Below are positions 36,023 through 44,097 of a stretch of DNA of 52,746 bases, piece by piece. How positions within the stretch are numbered: position 1 is the stretch's first letter; every line of letters starts with the position of its first letter. Made by a program: the position numbers and the translations under genes. The notes under the pieces are model-generated. The model did not search any database. It saw only the letters and a program-made list of their open reading frames with translations, and had not been told where the DNA came from. Location of the stretch: assembly GCA_002384685.1 (NCBI GenBank), contig DGAZ01000031.1, positions 1 through 52,746 on the forward strand. Direction: 5' to 3'. The stretch is from Methylophilales bacterium UBA4017. Lineage in GTDB: Bacteria; Pseudomonadota; Gammaproteobacteria; Burkholderiales; Methylophilaceae.

Positions 36023-36952
36023 ATGAAACTACAACAATTACGCTGTATATACGAAGTGGTTTTAAACAGCTTCAATATCTCGACAGCCGCTAAAACCATG
36101 CATACATCCCAGCCCGGGGTAAGCAAGCAGATACAGCTGCTAGAGGAGGAGATAGGAGTACAAATATTCCAAAGGCACGGCAAGAGATTGGTTGGGTTAA
36201 CTGACCCAGGAGAAAAAGTTTTTGATTCAATATCTGAGATTATTAGAGAAAGCAGAAATATTAAAAATATTTCAGCTGAATATAAAAATAATAATGAGGG
36301 AGTTTTTACTATTGCAACAACGCACACCCAAGCTCGCTACAAGCTTCCAAAAGTTGTTGAAACCTTTATTAAAAAATACCCTAAAGTAAATTTAAATATT
36401 CATCAAGGAAATCCGAGCCAGGTGACTGAACAGATTCTTAAAGGTGAAGCAGATGTTGGAATTGCTACAGAGGCCATAGGATCAAATGATAAAATTTTTT
36501 GTATACCCTGTTACTCATGGAACCGCTCATTAGTTATGCCAAAAGAACATCCTTTGGCACAAGAAGAGCGCATTACATTAGAGCACCTAGCGTCTTACCC
36601 GCTTATCACTTATGACTATGCATTCACAGGTAGCACTATAGTTTCAAAGGTTTTTAAGGATTCAAATATAGAGCCAAATATAATGCTAACTGCCATTGAT
36701 GCCGATGTTATAAAAACATACGTAAACCTTAATTTGGGCATAGGACTGATAGCGGAGATGGCTTTTGACAAAGAAAAAGACCGGAATTTAATAGCTAAAG
36801 ACGTCAGTCATTTATTTCCAGTAAGCACTACGTATATAGGCATAAGGCAGGACACCTTTGTTCGCACCTTTACTTCTGATTTTATTAAAATGTTTATACC
36901 TCAAATGACTGATCGTGAGCTGAAAATTATTCTAGAAAAAAGGCAAGTATAG
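36023..36952 (+). CDS. cysB: CysB-type LysR family transcription regulator
   Basis: LysR-type regulator, 309 residues, with N-terminal winged helix-turn-helix (MKLQQLRCIYEVV, then TSQPGVSKQIQLLEEEIG) and a periplasmic-binding-protein-like effector domain (TTHTQARYKLP, GEADVGIATEA). These segments are characteristic of the CysB/Cbl branch, which senses O-acetylserine or sulfur compounds and activates sulfate-assimilation genes. It is divergent from tauE-cysI-...-cysN, its likely target. Confidence 0.93.
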   Translation: MKLQQLRCIYEVVLNSFNISTAAKTMHTSQPGVSKQIQLLEEEIGVQIFQRHGKRLVGLTDPGEKVFDSISEIIRESRNIKNISAEYKNNNEGVFTIATTHTQARYKLPKVVETFIKKYPKVNLNIHQGNPSQVTEQILKGEADVGIATEAIGSNDKIFCIPCYSWNRSLVMPKEHPLAQEERITLEHLASYPLITYDYAFTGSTIVSKVFKDSNIEPNIMLTAIDADVIKTYVNLNLGIGLIAEMAFDKEKDRNLIAKDVSHLFPVSTTYIGIRQDTFVRTFTSDFIKMFIPQMTDRELKIILEKRQV

Positions 36953-36998
36953 TTAAAAAATCAGTTAATATATTTTTTTACATACAAAATTTTATCTT

Positions 36999-38660
36999 AT
37001 GAAATCAGATTTAAATATTGCTCAAGAAGCGGAGCTGAAGCCCATTGAAGAAATTGCAGCATTAGTTGGCGTTTCAAAAGATGCGCTAATTAATTACGGA
37101 CCCTACATCGCAAAAATAGATGCAAGCAAAATAACAAAGACGAACCAGCAAGCAAAGCTTATTTTAATAACTGCAATGAGTCCAACTCCTGCCGGTGAAG
37201 GAAAAACCACTACAACAATAGGTCTTGCCGACGCATTAAATAGCCTAGGCAAAAAAGCCGTGATTTGTGTTCGAGAGCCTTCATTAGGACCAGTTTTTGG
37301 TATGAAAGGTGGTGCTACAGGCGGAGGGTATTCGCAGGTTCTTCCTATGGAGAACATAAATTTACATTTTACGGGTGACTTCCATGCTGTTACCTCTGCA
37401 AACAATCTGTTATCGGCCCTAATTGACAACCATGTTTACCATGGTAATGCTCTGGGTATCGATGTAAACCGTATCTCATTCAAGCGTTGTATGGATATGA
37501 ATGATCGTTCAATAAGAAACATTTCAGTTCAAAATACAAGGTATGAATATCAAACCGGGTTTGATATTTCGGTAGCTAGTGAGGTGATGGCCATTTTTTG
37601 CTTAGCGACCTCATTACATGATTTAGAAAAAAGATTAGGCGAGATAGAGGTTGCAAAAAATAAAGACTCAACAAAGGAACCAATACTAGCTAAAGACCTT
37701 AAAGCTCAAGGTCCTATGGTGGCATTGCTTAAAGATGCTTTTATGCCTAACCTTACTCAAAGCATTGCTCATACGCCAACCTTTATTCATGGCGGTCCTT
37801 TTGCCAATATTGCCCATGGCTGCAACTCTTTTGCCGCTACTGATCTTGCTATGCAGCTTGGAGATTATGTTGTTACTGAGGCTGGGTTTGGAGCCGATTT
37901 AGGCGCAGAAAAATTTATTAATATTAAATGCAGACAGACCGGACTGAATCCTGACCTCATTGTCATCGTAGCGACTATAAGAGCCCTTAAATATCATGGT
38001 GGTATTGAGGTAAAGGATTTGAATGAGCTAAATATGAGTGCCTTAGAAGAGGGCTTTACGAACCTCCAAAGACATATTAAAAATTCTAACGAACATTACG
38101 CTAAGAATGTCGTAGTAGCGATAAATTATTTTGCATCGGACACTGATGAAGAGATAGCATATGTTCAAAAAGCCGTAAACAACCTAGGTTTTGATGCAGT
38201 TGTATGCCGCCATTGGGCTGAGGGACCTAAGGGAGCAGCCGAGCTAGCAACAAAGGTATTGTTATTAACAGAAGGCAAGAAAAGCTCACCCATTAAATTT
38301 ATGTATAAAGATGAGGACAGCATCCAAGAAAAAATTAAAGCGATTGCCACGAATATCTACCATGCCAAAGAGGTTGTCTATGAAGATTTAGCACAAGAGC
38401 AACTAAATGACCTTGCTACCAAATACATGAAATTTCCTGTCTGTATTGCAAAAACCCCGTATTCATTTTCAAGTGACCCGACATTAAAAGGTGCGGCTTC
38501 AGACCATTCGTTAATAGTAAAAGAGATCAAGCTGGCCAGAGGAGCTGAATTTTTAGTGATTATATGTGGGTCCGTTATGACTATGCCAGGGTTACCTATG
38601 AAACCAGCGAGTGAGAATATGTCCGTCAATGACAAAGGTCAGATAGAGGGGCTTAGTTGA
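36999..38660 (+). CDS. fhs: Formate-tetrahydrofolate ligase
   Basis: ATP-dependent formation of 10-formyltetrahydrofolate from formate, a C1 entry point for purines, serine and methyl groups; in methylotrophs it can recover formate carbon. The P-loop TPAGEGKTTTTIGLADA is near residue 61, followed by REPSLGPVFGMKGGATGGG. The C-terminal VMTMPGLP motif is intact. 553 residues is normal. It is directly followed by yigZ with no gap. Confidence 0.97.
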   Translation: MKSDLNIAQEAELKPIEEIAALVGVSKDALINYGPYIAKIDASKITKTNQQAKLILITAMSPTPAGEGKTTTTIGLADALNSLGKKAVICVREPSLGPVFGMKGGATGGGYSQVLPMENINLHFTGDFHAVTSANNLLSALIDNHVYHGNALGIDVNRISFKRCMDMNDRSIRNISVQNTRYEYQTGFDISVASEVMAIFCLATSLHDLEKRLGEIEVAKNKDSTKEPILAKDLKAQGPMVALLKDAFMPNLTQSIAHTPTFIHGGPFANIAHGCNSFAATDLAMQLGDYVVTEAGFGADLGAEKFINIKCRQTGLNPDLIVIVATIRALKYHGGIEVKDLNELNMSALEEGFTNLQRHIKNSNEHYAKNVVVAINYFASDTDEEIAYVQKAVNNLGFDAVVCRHWAEGPKGAAELATKVLLLTEGKKSSPIKFMYKDEDSIQEKIKAIATNIYHAKEVVYEDLAQEQLNDLATKYMKFPVCIAKTPYSFSSDPTLKGAASDHSLIVKEIKLARGAEFLVIICGSVMTMPGLPMKPASENMSVNDKGQIEGLS

Positions 38661-39257
38661 TTGAATGTTATTCAGCAAGCTACACAATCAGAAGAGCTTG
38701 TTGTCAATAAATCGAAATTTGTTGGGTATGCTTTGTCAGCTCAATCAAGAAGAGAATTCCTAGCCCATATACATAAAATTCACAACGCCAATCCTGGCTG
38801 TAACCATATTGCATTTGCGTATCAAATTAAGACTAAATCAGGCGTAGATTCCTATTTTAATGATGCTGGAGAGCCCTCCGGTACCGCGGGAAAACCTTTG
38901 TTAAATATTTTAGAAATGAAACATTTCGCAAATAGTGGGCTTGCGGTGGTTCGGTTTTACGGTGGAATTAATCTGGGGACGGGTGGCTTAGCACGCGCCT
39001 ATAGTAAAGCTGGGATGATGGCATTAGCCAAAGCAAAAGTTACACCTTTTATTGACTTATATTATTATAATTTATTAATTAAATACAATATGTTAGATAA
39101 AATTACTAATGTAATACTTAAGAATAATGGCACTATTCTCGATAAGAATTTTGGAGAAAATATAGCGCTACGAATCAAACTTACCAAAGAAGGGGTTAAC
39201 GAAATCATGATGCATTACCCATCAATTAGTATGGAACCAATAGATCAACCTTCGTGA
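38661..39257 (+). CDS. yigZ: YigZ/IMPACT family protein
   Basis: 198 residues with the UPF0029/IMPACT N-terminal domain: KSKFVGYALSAQSRREF, NHIAFAYQIK, then FNDAGEPSGTAGKPLL and VRFYGGINLGTGGLARAYS. The C-terminal part resembles the DUF1949 domain. Function is uncertain; the eukaryotic relative affects translation control. The start is TTG at 38661, immediately after the fhs stop (TGATTG); no in-frame ATG precedes the conserved part. Confidence 0.88.
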   Translation: MNVIQQATQSEELVVNKSKFVGYALSAQSRREFLAHIHKIHNANPGCNHIAFAYQIKTKSGVDSYFNDAGEPSGTAGKPLLNILEMKHFANSGLAVVRFYGGINLGTGGLARAYSKAGMMALAKAKVTPFIDLYYYNLLIKYNMLDKITNVILKNNGTILDKNFGENIALRIKLTKEGVNEIMMHYPSISMEPIDQPS

Positions 39258-39322
39258 CTCGGTTATTCTGGTAAAATCTATAAAACCAATCTGTATATAT
39301 TCGTAACTTAAGGAGCTAAAAA

Positions 39323-40597
39323 ATGAAGCTAGAATCAATTGCCTTACATCATGGGTACGAGTCAGAAAAGACAACGAAGGCAGCAACAACCCCCATATAC
39401 CAAACATCATCATTCACTTTTGATAACACTCAACACGGAGCAGATCTTTTCGACTTAAAGGTTGAGGGTAATATTTATTCGAGGATCATGAATCCAACTA
39501 ATGCCGTCCTTGAACAAAGGGTTGCTGAAATGGAAGGGGGTATAGCTTCATTAACAGTTGCGTCAGGAATGGCAGCTATTACCTATGCCATCCAGTGCAT
39601 TACCCGTTCCGGAGATAATATAGTGAGTGTCAGCCAATTATATGGCGGCACATACAATTTATTTGCACACACTTTTCCGCAACAAGGCATTAATGTCAAA
39701 ATGGTGGATGCAGGAAATTTTGATGAAATTGATGATGCATTTGACCAGCATACCAAGGCGTTATTTTGTGAGACTATTGGTAATCCGCTGGGAAATGTTG
39801 TTGATCTTGAGGCCTTAGCTAAGATTGCTCATAAGCACGGAGTGCCGTTGATTGTCGACAACACCGTAGCTACACCCTATCTATGCAAACCGTTTGATTT
39901 TGGAGCAGATATCGTTATCCATTCCTTAACAAAGTATATTGGCGGCCACGGAACTACTATTGGTGGAATTATTGTTGATTCAGGAAAATTTGATTGGGCT
40001 AAAGATAAACAAAAGTTTCCTATGTTGAATGAACCTGACCCTTCTTACCATGGAGTTATCTATACGGAAGCTTTGGGCCCAGCAGCTTTTATTGGAAGGT
40101 GTAGAGTGGTTCCGCTAAGAAATACAGGGGCTGCCTTATCCCCTCATAGTGCATTTCTTATTATGCAGGGATTGGAAACTTTAGGTTTGCGGATGGAAAG
40201 GCATTGTTCCAACGCAGAAGCTGTTGCTCAATATTTACAAGATCATAAGCAGGTTGCATGGGTTAATTACGCGGGATTAAAAGATAGCAAGTATTTTGAC
40301 AATTGCCAAAAGACTACAGGTGGTCTTGCCTCAGGCATCATCAGCTTCGGGATACAAGGCGGAGCAGAGATGGGCGCAAAGTTTATTGATGCATTGCAGA
40401 TGATCCTTCGCTTAGTAAATATCGGTGACGCAAAGTCATTAGCTTGCCATCCAGCCTCGACAACTCACAGGCAACTAAGCACAGAAGAGCTTAAAGCAGC
40501 TGGGGTTAGTGAGGAAATGGTGAGGATATCAGTTGGAATAGAGCATATCGATGACATTATTGCTGATATATCACAGGCACTAGAGGCGGCAAAATAA
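39323..40597 (+). CDS. metY: O-acetylhomoserine sulfhydrylase
   Basis: PLP enzyme making homocysteine from O-acetylhomoserine and sulfide. PLP lysine in HSLTKYIGGHGTTIGG, and the ALHHGYESEKTTKAATTPIYQTSS start is typical of MetY. 424 residues, longer than MetZ, with the large insertion around residue 230 (MLNEPDPSYHG). A strong AAGGAG site lies 8 bases before the ATG. It is a second sulfhydrylase beside metZ, downstream of sulfate assimilation. Confidence 0.94.
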   Translation: MKLESIALHHGYESEKTTKAATTPIYQTSSFTFDNTQHGADLFDLKVEGNIYSRIMNPTNAVLEQRVAEMEGGIASLTVASGMAAITYAIQCITRSGDNIVSVSQLYGGTYNLFAHTFPQQGINVKMVDAGNFDEIDDAFDQHTKALFCETIGNPLGNVVDLEALAKIAHKHGVPLIVDNTVATPYLCKPFDFGADIVIHSLTKYIGGHGTTIGGIIVDSGKFDWAKDKQKFPMLNEPDPSYHGVIYTEALGPAAFIGRCRVVPLRNTGAALSPHSAFLIMQGLETLGLRMERHCSNAEAVAQYLQDHKQVAWVNYAGLKDSKYFDNCQKTTGGLASGIISFGIQGGAEMGAKFIDALQMILRLVNIGDAKSLACHPASTTHRQLSTEELKAAGVSEEMVRISVGIEHIDDIIADISQALEAAK

Positions 40598-40600
40598 GCA

Positions 40601-41896
40601 ATGTTAGTTGAGCTTTTATTAGGTTTAATAGTTGTGATCTCCGTGCTGATTCTATGGAGGCTATTTAGTGGAGGTAAAGAGGGTAATACCATAAATCTTC
40701 TTGAAGAAAAGCATCGCCAAATGCTTGTTGATATTAATGATGCGTTAAATAAGTTATCGGATCGGTTTAATAAAACAGTAAGCGATGAATTAACCGCTAC
40801 CAGAGAATCATTGCAAAAGTTACAACTATCCCAGCAGGAGTCCCTAGCTAAAATTCGAGAAGACGTAATTGAGAAGTTGCACACAACACTTTCTGAGCAG
40901 GGAAAGTCACAACAGGATAGCCTGCAGAATTCACTGAAAAACACCTCTTTACAATTAATTCATTCTGTCGAAAATCTAACGAAATCAGTCGATGATCGTT
41001 TGCAAGAAATTACTGGAAAGGTTCATGAGCGCTTAGAGGAAGGATTTAAAAAAACGAATGCCACCTTTGTAAGCGTTATGGAAAGATTGGCAACGATAGA
41101 TGAGGCTCAGAAAAAAATTGATGGGCTGACTACCAACATGGTAAGTCTCCAAGAATTATTAGGTGATAAGAGATCTCGCGGCGCTTTTGGTGAATTACAG
41201 CTAGAAGGATTAATAAAAAATATACTGCCTCCTGACAGCTACGCCCTTCAACATACCTTTTTAAACGGATCGAGAGCTGATTGCGTACTTTTCCTCCCTG
41301 ACCCAACTGGAACGGTTGCTGTCGACTCTAAGTTTCCTATGGAAAATTATCAAAAAATGTTTGAAATTAATTCGTCTGAAATAGATAAAGCTAAAGCGAA
41401 AAAACAATTTAAATTAGACGTAAAGAAACATATTTCTGATATAGCGAAGAAGTATATTATTCCCGATGAGACTTCAGATGGGGCAGTAATGTTTATTCCA
41501 GCAGAGGCGGTATTCGCTGAAATTCACGCATACCATCCAGAGCTAATACAGGAATCTATGGCCAGGAAAGTTTGGTTGGTTTCACCTACGACATTAATGG
41601 CCGTATTGAATACAGCTAGAGCAGTTTTAAAGGATGTTGAAACCAGGAAGCAGGTACATATTATAAAATCAGAGCTAGGAAAGCTCGGTAAAGATTTTGA
41701 TCGCTTTGATGGCCGTATGAAAAAACTTGCAGACAACATTAGGCTTGCTCATGAAAATGCACAGGATGTTCATATATCTAGTCAAAAAATATCACGACGT
41801 TTTTCACAGATAGAGAGAGTTGAACTAAAAGATGATCCGAATGCGCTATTAGAATTTGAGGACAAAATTCGTCAGGAAGATTCCAATGAAGATTAA
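40601..41896 (+). CDS. rmuC: DNA recombination protein RmuC
   Basis: 431 residues: an N-terminal membrane segment (about 2-20), a long coiled coil (about 30-190) and a restriction-endonuclease-like C-terminal domain with GAFGELQLEGLI, ADCVLFLPD, VDSKFPMENYQ and EAVFAEIH. RmuC limits inversions at short inverted repeats in E. coli and has been tied to foreign-DNA defence. It starts 3 bases after metY; its stop overlaps the moaD start. Confidence 0.93.
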   Translation: MLVELLLGLIVVISVLILWRLFSGGKEGNTINLLEEKHRQMLVDINDALNKLSDRFNKTVSDELTATRESLQKLQLSQQESLAKIREDVIEKLHTTLSEQGKSQQDSLQNSLKNTSLQLIHSVENLTKSVDDRLQEITGKVHERLEEGFKKTNATFVSVMERLATIDEAQKKIDGLTTNMVSLQELLGDKRSRGAFGELQLEGLIKNILPPDSYALQHTFLNGSRADCVLFLPDPTGTVAVDSKFPMENYQKMFEINSSEIDKAKAKKQFKLDVKKHISDIAKKYIIPDETSDGAVMFIPAEAVFAEIHAYHPELIQESMARKVWLVSPTTLMAVLNTARAVLKDVETRKQVHIIKSELGKLGKDFDRFDGRMKKLADNIRLAHENAQDVHISSQKISRRFSQIERVELKDDPNALLEFEDKIRQEDSNED

Positions 41897-42146
41897 TGTT
41901 CTTTTCTTTGCCAGCTTAAGAGAATTATTTGAAAAGGATTCTATTGAGATTGCTAAGCCAGAAAATATCAAAACTGCCCAAGATCTGCTAGATTTTTATG
42001 CCAATCATGAGAAGGGGCCTTGGCTTGAGTTACTGGCAAAAAAAAATACTATACGCTTAGCCATCAATCATTCTGTTGTTGATTGGGACTCAGTGATTAA
42101 TGATGGCGATGAAATAGCTTTTTTGCCTCCAATTACAGGAGGGTAA
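41886..42146 (+). CDS. moaD: Molybdopterin synthase sulfur carrier subunit
   Basis: Ubiquitin-like small subunit of molybdopterin synthase; its C-terminal Gly-Gly (PPITGG) is thiocarboxylated to donate sulfur. The ATG at 41886 gives MKINVLFFASLRE, the usual N-terminus, and overlaps the rmuC end by 11 bases; an in-frame ATG 30 bases upstream would add unconserved residues. 86 residues. moaE follows at the next base. Confidence 0.93.
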   Translation: MKINVLFFASLRELFEKDSIEIAKPENIKTAQDLLDFYANHEKGPWLELLAKKNTIRLAINHSVVDWDSVINDGDEIAFLPPITGG

Positions 42147-42608
42147 ATGGTAGAAGTCCAAAAAGAAGTCTTTTCTATCGAAGAAATTACCTCGGAAGTA
42201 AAAGCGTTAGGCAGTCATATTGGCGCGATAGTTAGTTTTATAGGTTATGTGCGTGATTTTGATGTGAGTGAAAATAAAATGCTTTTAGAGATGCGCCTTG
42301 AACATTATCCCGGGATGACAGAAAAAGTTTTACAAACCATTGAAAAAAAAGCTTTCTCTAAGTGGGATTTATCTGCTGTGAGAATAGTGCACCGAGTAGG
42401 GATCTTAAAATTAAACGATCCTATTGTCGCCGTGGTTGTCGCCAGCCCCCATAGAAACAATGCATTTGATGCATGTAGGTTTATTATTGATTTTTTAAAA
42501 ACTGAGGCACCTTTTTGGAAGAAAGAAGTAACAAATAAGGGTGCTTATTGGGTTGAGGATAAAAAGTCGGACTTAAAGCAAAGCATGTCATGGAAGAAGG
42601 AAGGCTAA
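42147..42608 (+). CDS. moaE: Molybdopterin synthase catalytic subunit
   Basis: Large subunit of molybdopterin synthase, converting cyclic pyranopterin phosphate to molybdopterin with sulfur from MoaD. Family segments are GAIVSFIGYVRD, LEHYPGMTEK, VRIVHRVGILKLND, VVASPHRNNAFDACRFIIDFLK and the catalytic FWKKE. 153 residues. Molybdenum cofactor suggests a molybdoenzyme such as a formate dehydrogenase elsewhere in the genome. Confidence 0.95.
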   Translation: MVEVQKEVFSIEEITSEVKALGSHIGAIVSFIGYVRDFDVSENKMLLEMRLEHYPGMTEKVLQTIEKKAFSKWDLSAVRIVHRVGILKLNDPIVAVVVASPHRNNAFDACRFIIDFLKTEAPFWKKEVTNKGAYWVEDKKSDLKQSMSWKKEG

Positions 42609-42682
42609 GCGCGCAGTTTTTAATCCATTAGGTGGTGATATTATTTTAATTAGATTAATTTTTTTAGGTAAAGGCTTTTAGT

Positions 42683-43549
42683 ATGAAAATAAAAAAAGTT
42701 GTTTTTCCGGTTGCCGGGCACGGCTCTCGCTTTCTTCCAGCGACCAAAGCGACTCCCAAGGAAATGCTTCCCGTTGTTGATAAACCGCTTATTCAGTATG
42801 CCGTAGAGGAGGCTTTGGATGCAGGGTGTACCGACTTAATCTTTATTACCGGGAAAACTAAACGCGCAATAACCGATCATTTTGATCATTCACTAGAAAT
42901 TTCATCTAATCTTACAGAAGATAAAAAACAACTTTTCCGGCAAATGAACAACATCATCCCTTCGCATGCGTCTTGTATTTATTTAAGGCAAGGCGAACCT
43001 CTAGGTTTGGGCCACGCAATTTTGCAAGCAAAACCAGTATTAGGTGACGAGCCATTTGCGGTTGTACTTGCTGATGACTTAATTGATGCGCCAAAAGGGG
43101 TTTTAAAGCAAATGATTGAAAATTACGCTGACCCCCAGTCTTCAATGATTTCGGTTCAAAAGGTTAAAAAACAAGATGCCTCTCAGTATGGAATGATAGC
43201 CACCAATGATACTAAGCCAAACATGCAACAATTATCTGGCATTGTCGAAAAGCCACTTCCTGATGATGCGCCTTCTGAGTTTGGGGTGGTGGGAAGGTAT
43301 ATTTTTTCGAATAAAATTTTATCGTTTTTAGAAAAAACAAACCCTGGGGCGGGGAATGAAATTCAACTCACCGATGCAATAAAAGCTTTACTGGAAGAAT
43401 TCCCAGTGTATGCATACCACTTTGAGGGGGTGCGTTATGATTGCGGAGATAAATTAGGGTTTATTAAAGCAAATATTGAGTTAGCCTTAAAAAATGAGAT
43501 ATTTGGGGTCGAGCTCAGCGAATACCTTAAGAAAAGATTCGCACCGTGA
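42683..43549 (+). CDS. galU: UTP-glucose-1-phosphate uridylyltransferase
   Basis: Makes UDP-glucose for envelope polysaccharides. The nucleotide-binding start is VFPVAGHGSRFLPATKATPKE, with His-Gly-Ser in place of the more common Leu-Gly-Thr. PLVDKP-type loop appears as PVVDKPLIQYAVEEA, then FAVVLADDLI and GVVGRYIF. 288 residues. The 74-base gap upstream holds only a weak all-AT hairpin. It overlaps hpt by 4 bases. Confidence 0.95.
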   Translation: MKIKKVVFPVAGHGSRFLPATKATPKEMLPVVDKPLIQYAVEEALDAGCTDLIFITGKTKRAITDHFDHSLEISSNLTEDKKQLFRQMNNIIPSHASCIYLRQGEPLGLGHAILQAKPVLGDEPFAVVLADDLIDAPKGVLKQMIENYADPQSSMISVQKVKKQDASQYGMIATNDTKPNMQQLSGIVEKPLPDDAPSEFGVVGRYIFSNKILSFLEKTNPGAGNEIQLTDAIKALLEEFPVYAYHFEGVRYDCGDKLGFIKANIELALKNEIFGVELSEYLKKRFAP

Positions 43550-44085
43550 ATCTAGATGAACTTATATCGAACTCCCAGATTATTTTTTCAAATAAAGAAA
43601 TAGCAGTCTCTATAGATAAAATGGCACAAATTCTTAACAAGACTTACCGAAACCAACGCGTTGTTGTGCTCCCAGTTCTTTCAGGTGCAATTCCTTTTGC
43701 CGGACACTTAATACCTAAGTTAACGTTTGAAGTTGTTGTTAATTATTTTCACGCCAGCAGGTATGCAGAAAATATTGGTACTGACAATATCAAGTTAATC
43801 TATGAGCCTTTGGATGAAATCATTGCAAACCAAACTGTTTTAGTATTGGATGACATTTTAGACCAAGGAGATACGCTCAAATTTATTAAGCATAGGCTTT
43901 TAAGGAAAGGTGCAGCTGCTGTTGCCACGGCAGTCCTTTTTGATAAAGCTATCGATAAAAATAAGTCAATTCAGGCTGACTATATTGGGCTTAATGTACC
44001 CGATGTCTTCGTGTACGGTTTTGGTTTGGATTTTAATGGGATAGGGCGTAATATGGCAGACTTGCATGCCTACAATAACAAATAA
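43546..44085 (+). CDS. hpt: Hypoxanthine-guanine phosphoribosyltransferase
   Basis: Purine salvage enzyme transferring phosphoribose from PRPP to hypoxanthine or guanine. PRPP motif VLVLDDILDQGDTLKFI is near residue 100, and VLPVLSGAIPFAGHL is the N-terminal phosphate loop. 179 residues. The start is GTG at 43546, overlapping the galU stop as GTGA. galU-hpt pairing is common in Betaproteobacteria. Confidence 0.9.
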   Translation: MNLDELISNSQIIFSNKEIAVSIDKMAQILNKTYRNQRVVVLPVLSGAIPFAGHLIPKLTFEVVVNYFHASRYAENIGTDNIKLIYEPLDEIIANQTVLVLDDILDQGDTLKFIKHRLLRKGAAAVATAVLFDKAIDKNKSIQADYIGLNVPDVFVYGFGLDFNGIGRNMADLHAYNNK

Positions 44086-44097
44086 AACCTATACTTA

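Noticed and set aside
39258..39322. Second SAM riboswitch before metY
   Set aside because: The gap lacks the GATTTG, GCTTGC and AGCTAAAG words and any P1-like GC stem; only a ribosome site is clear.
42609..42682. Terminator or promoter hairpin before galU (TTAAT-TAG-ATTAA then T-run)
   Set aside because: The stem is five A-T pairs only, too weak to support a call in AT-rich DNA.
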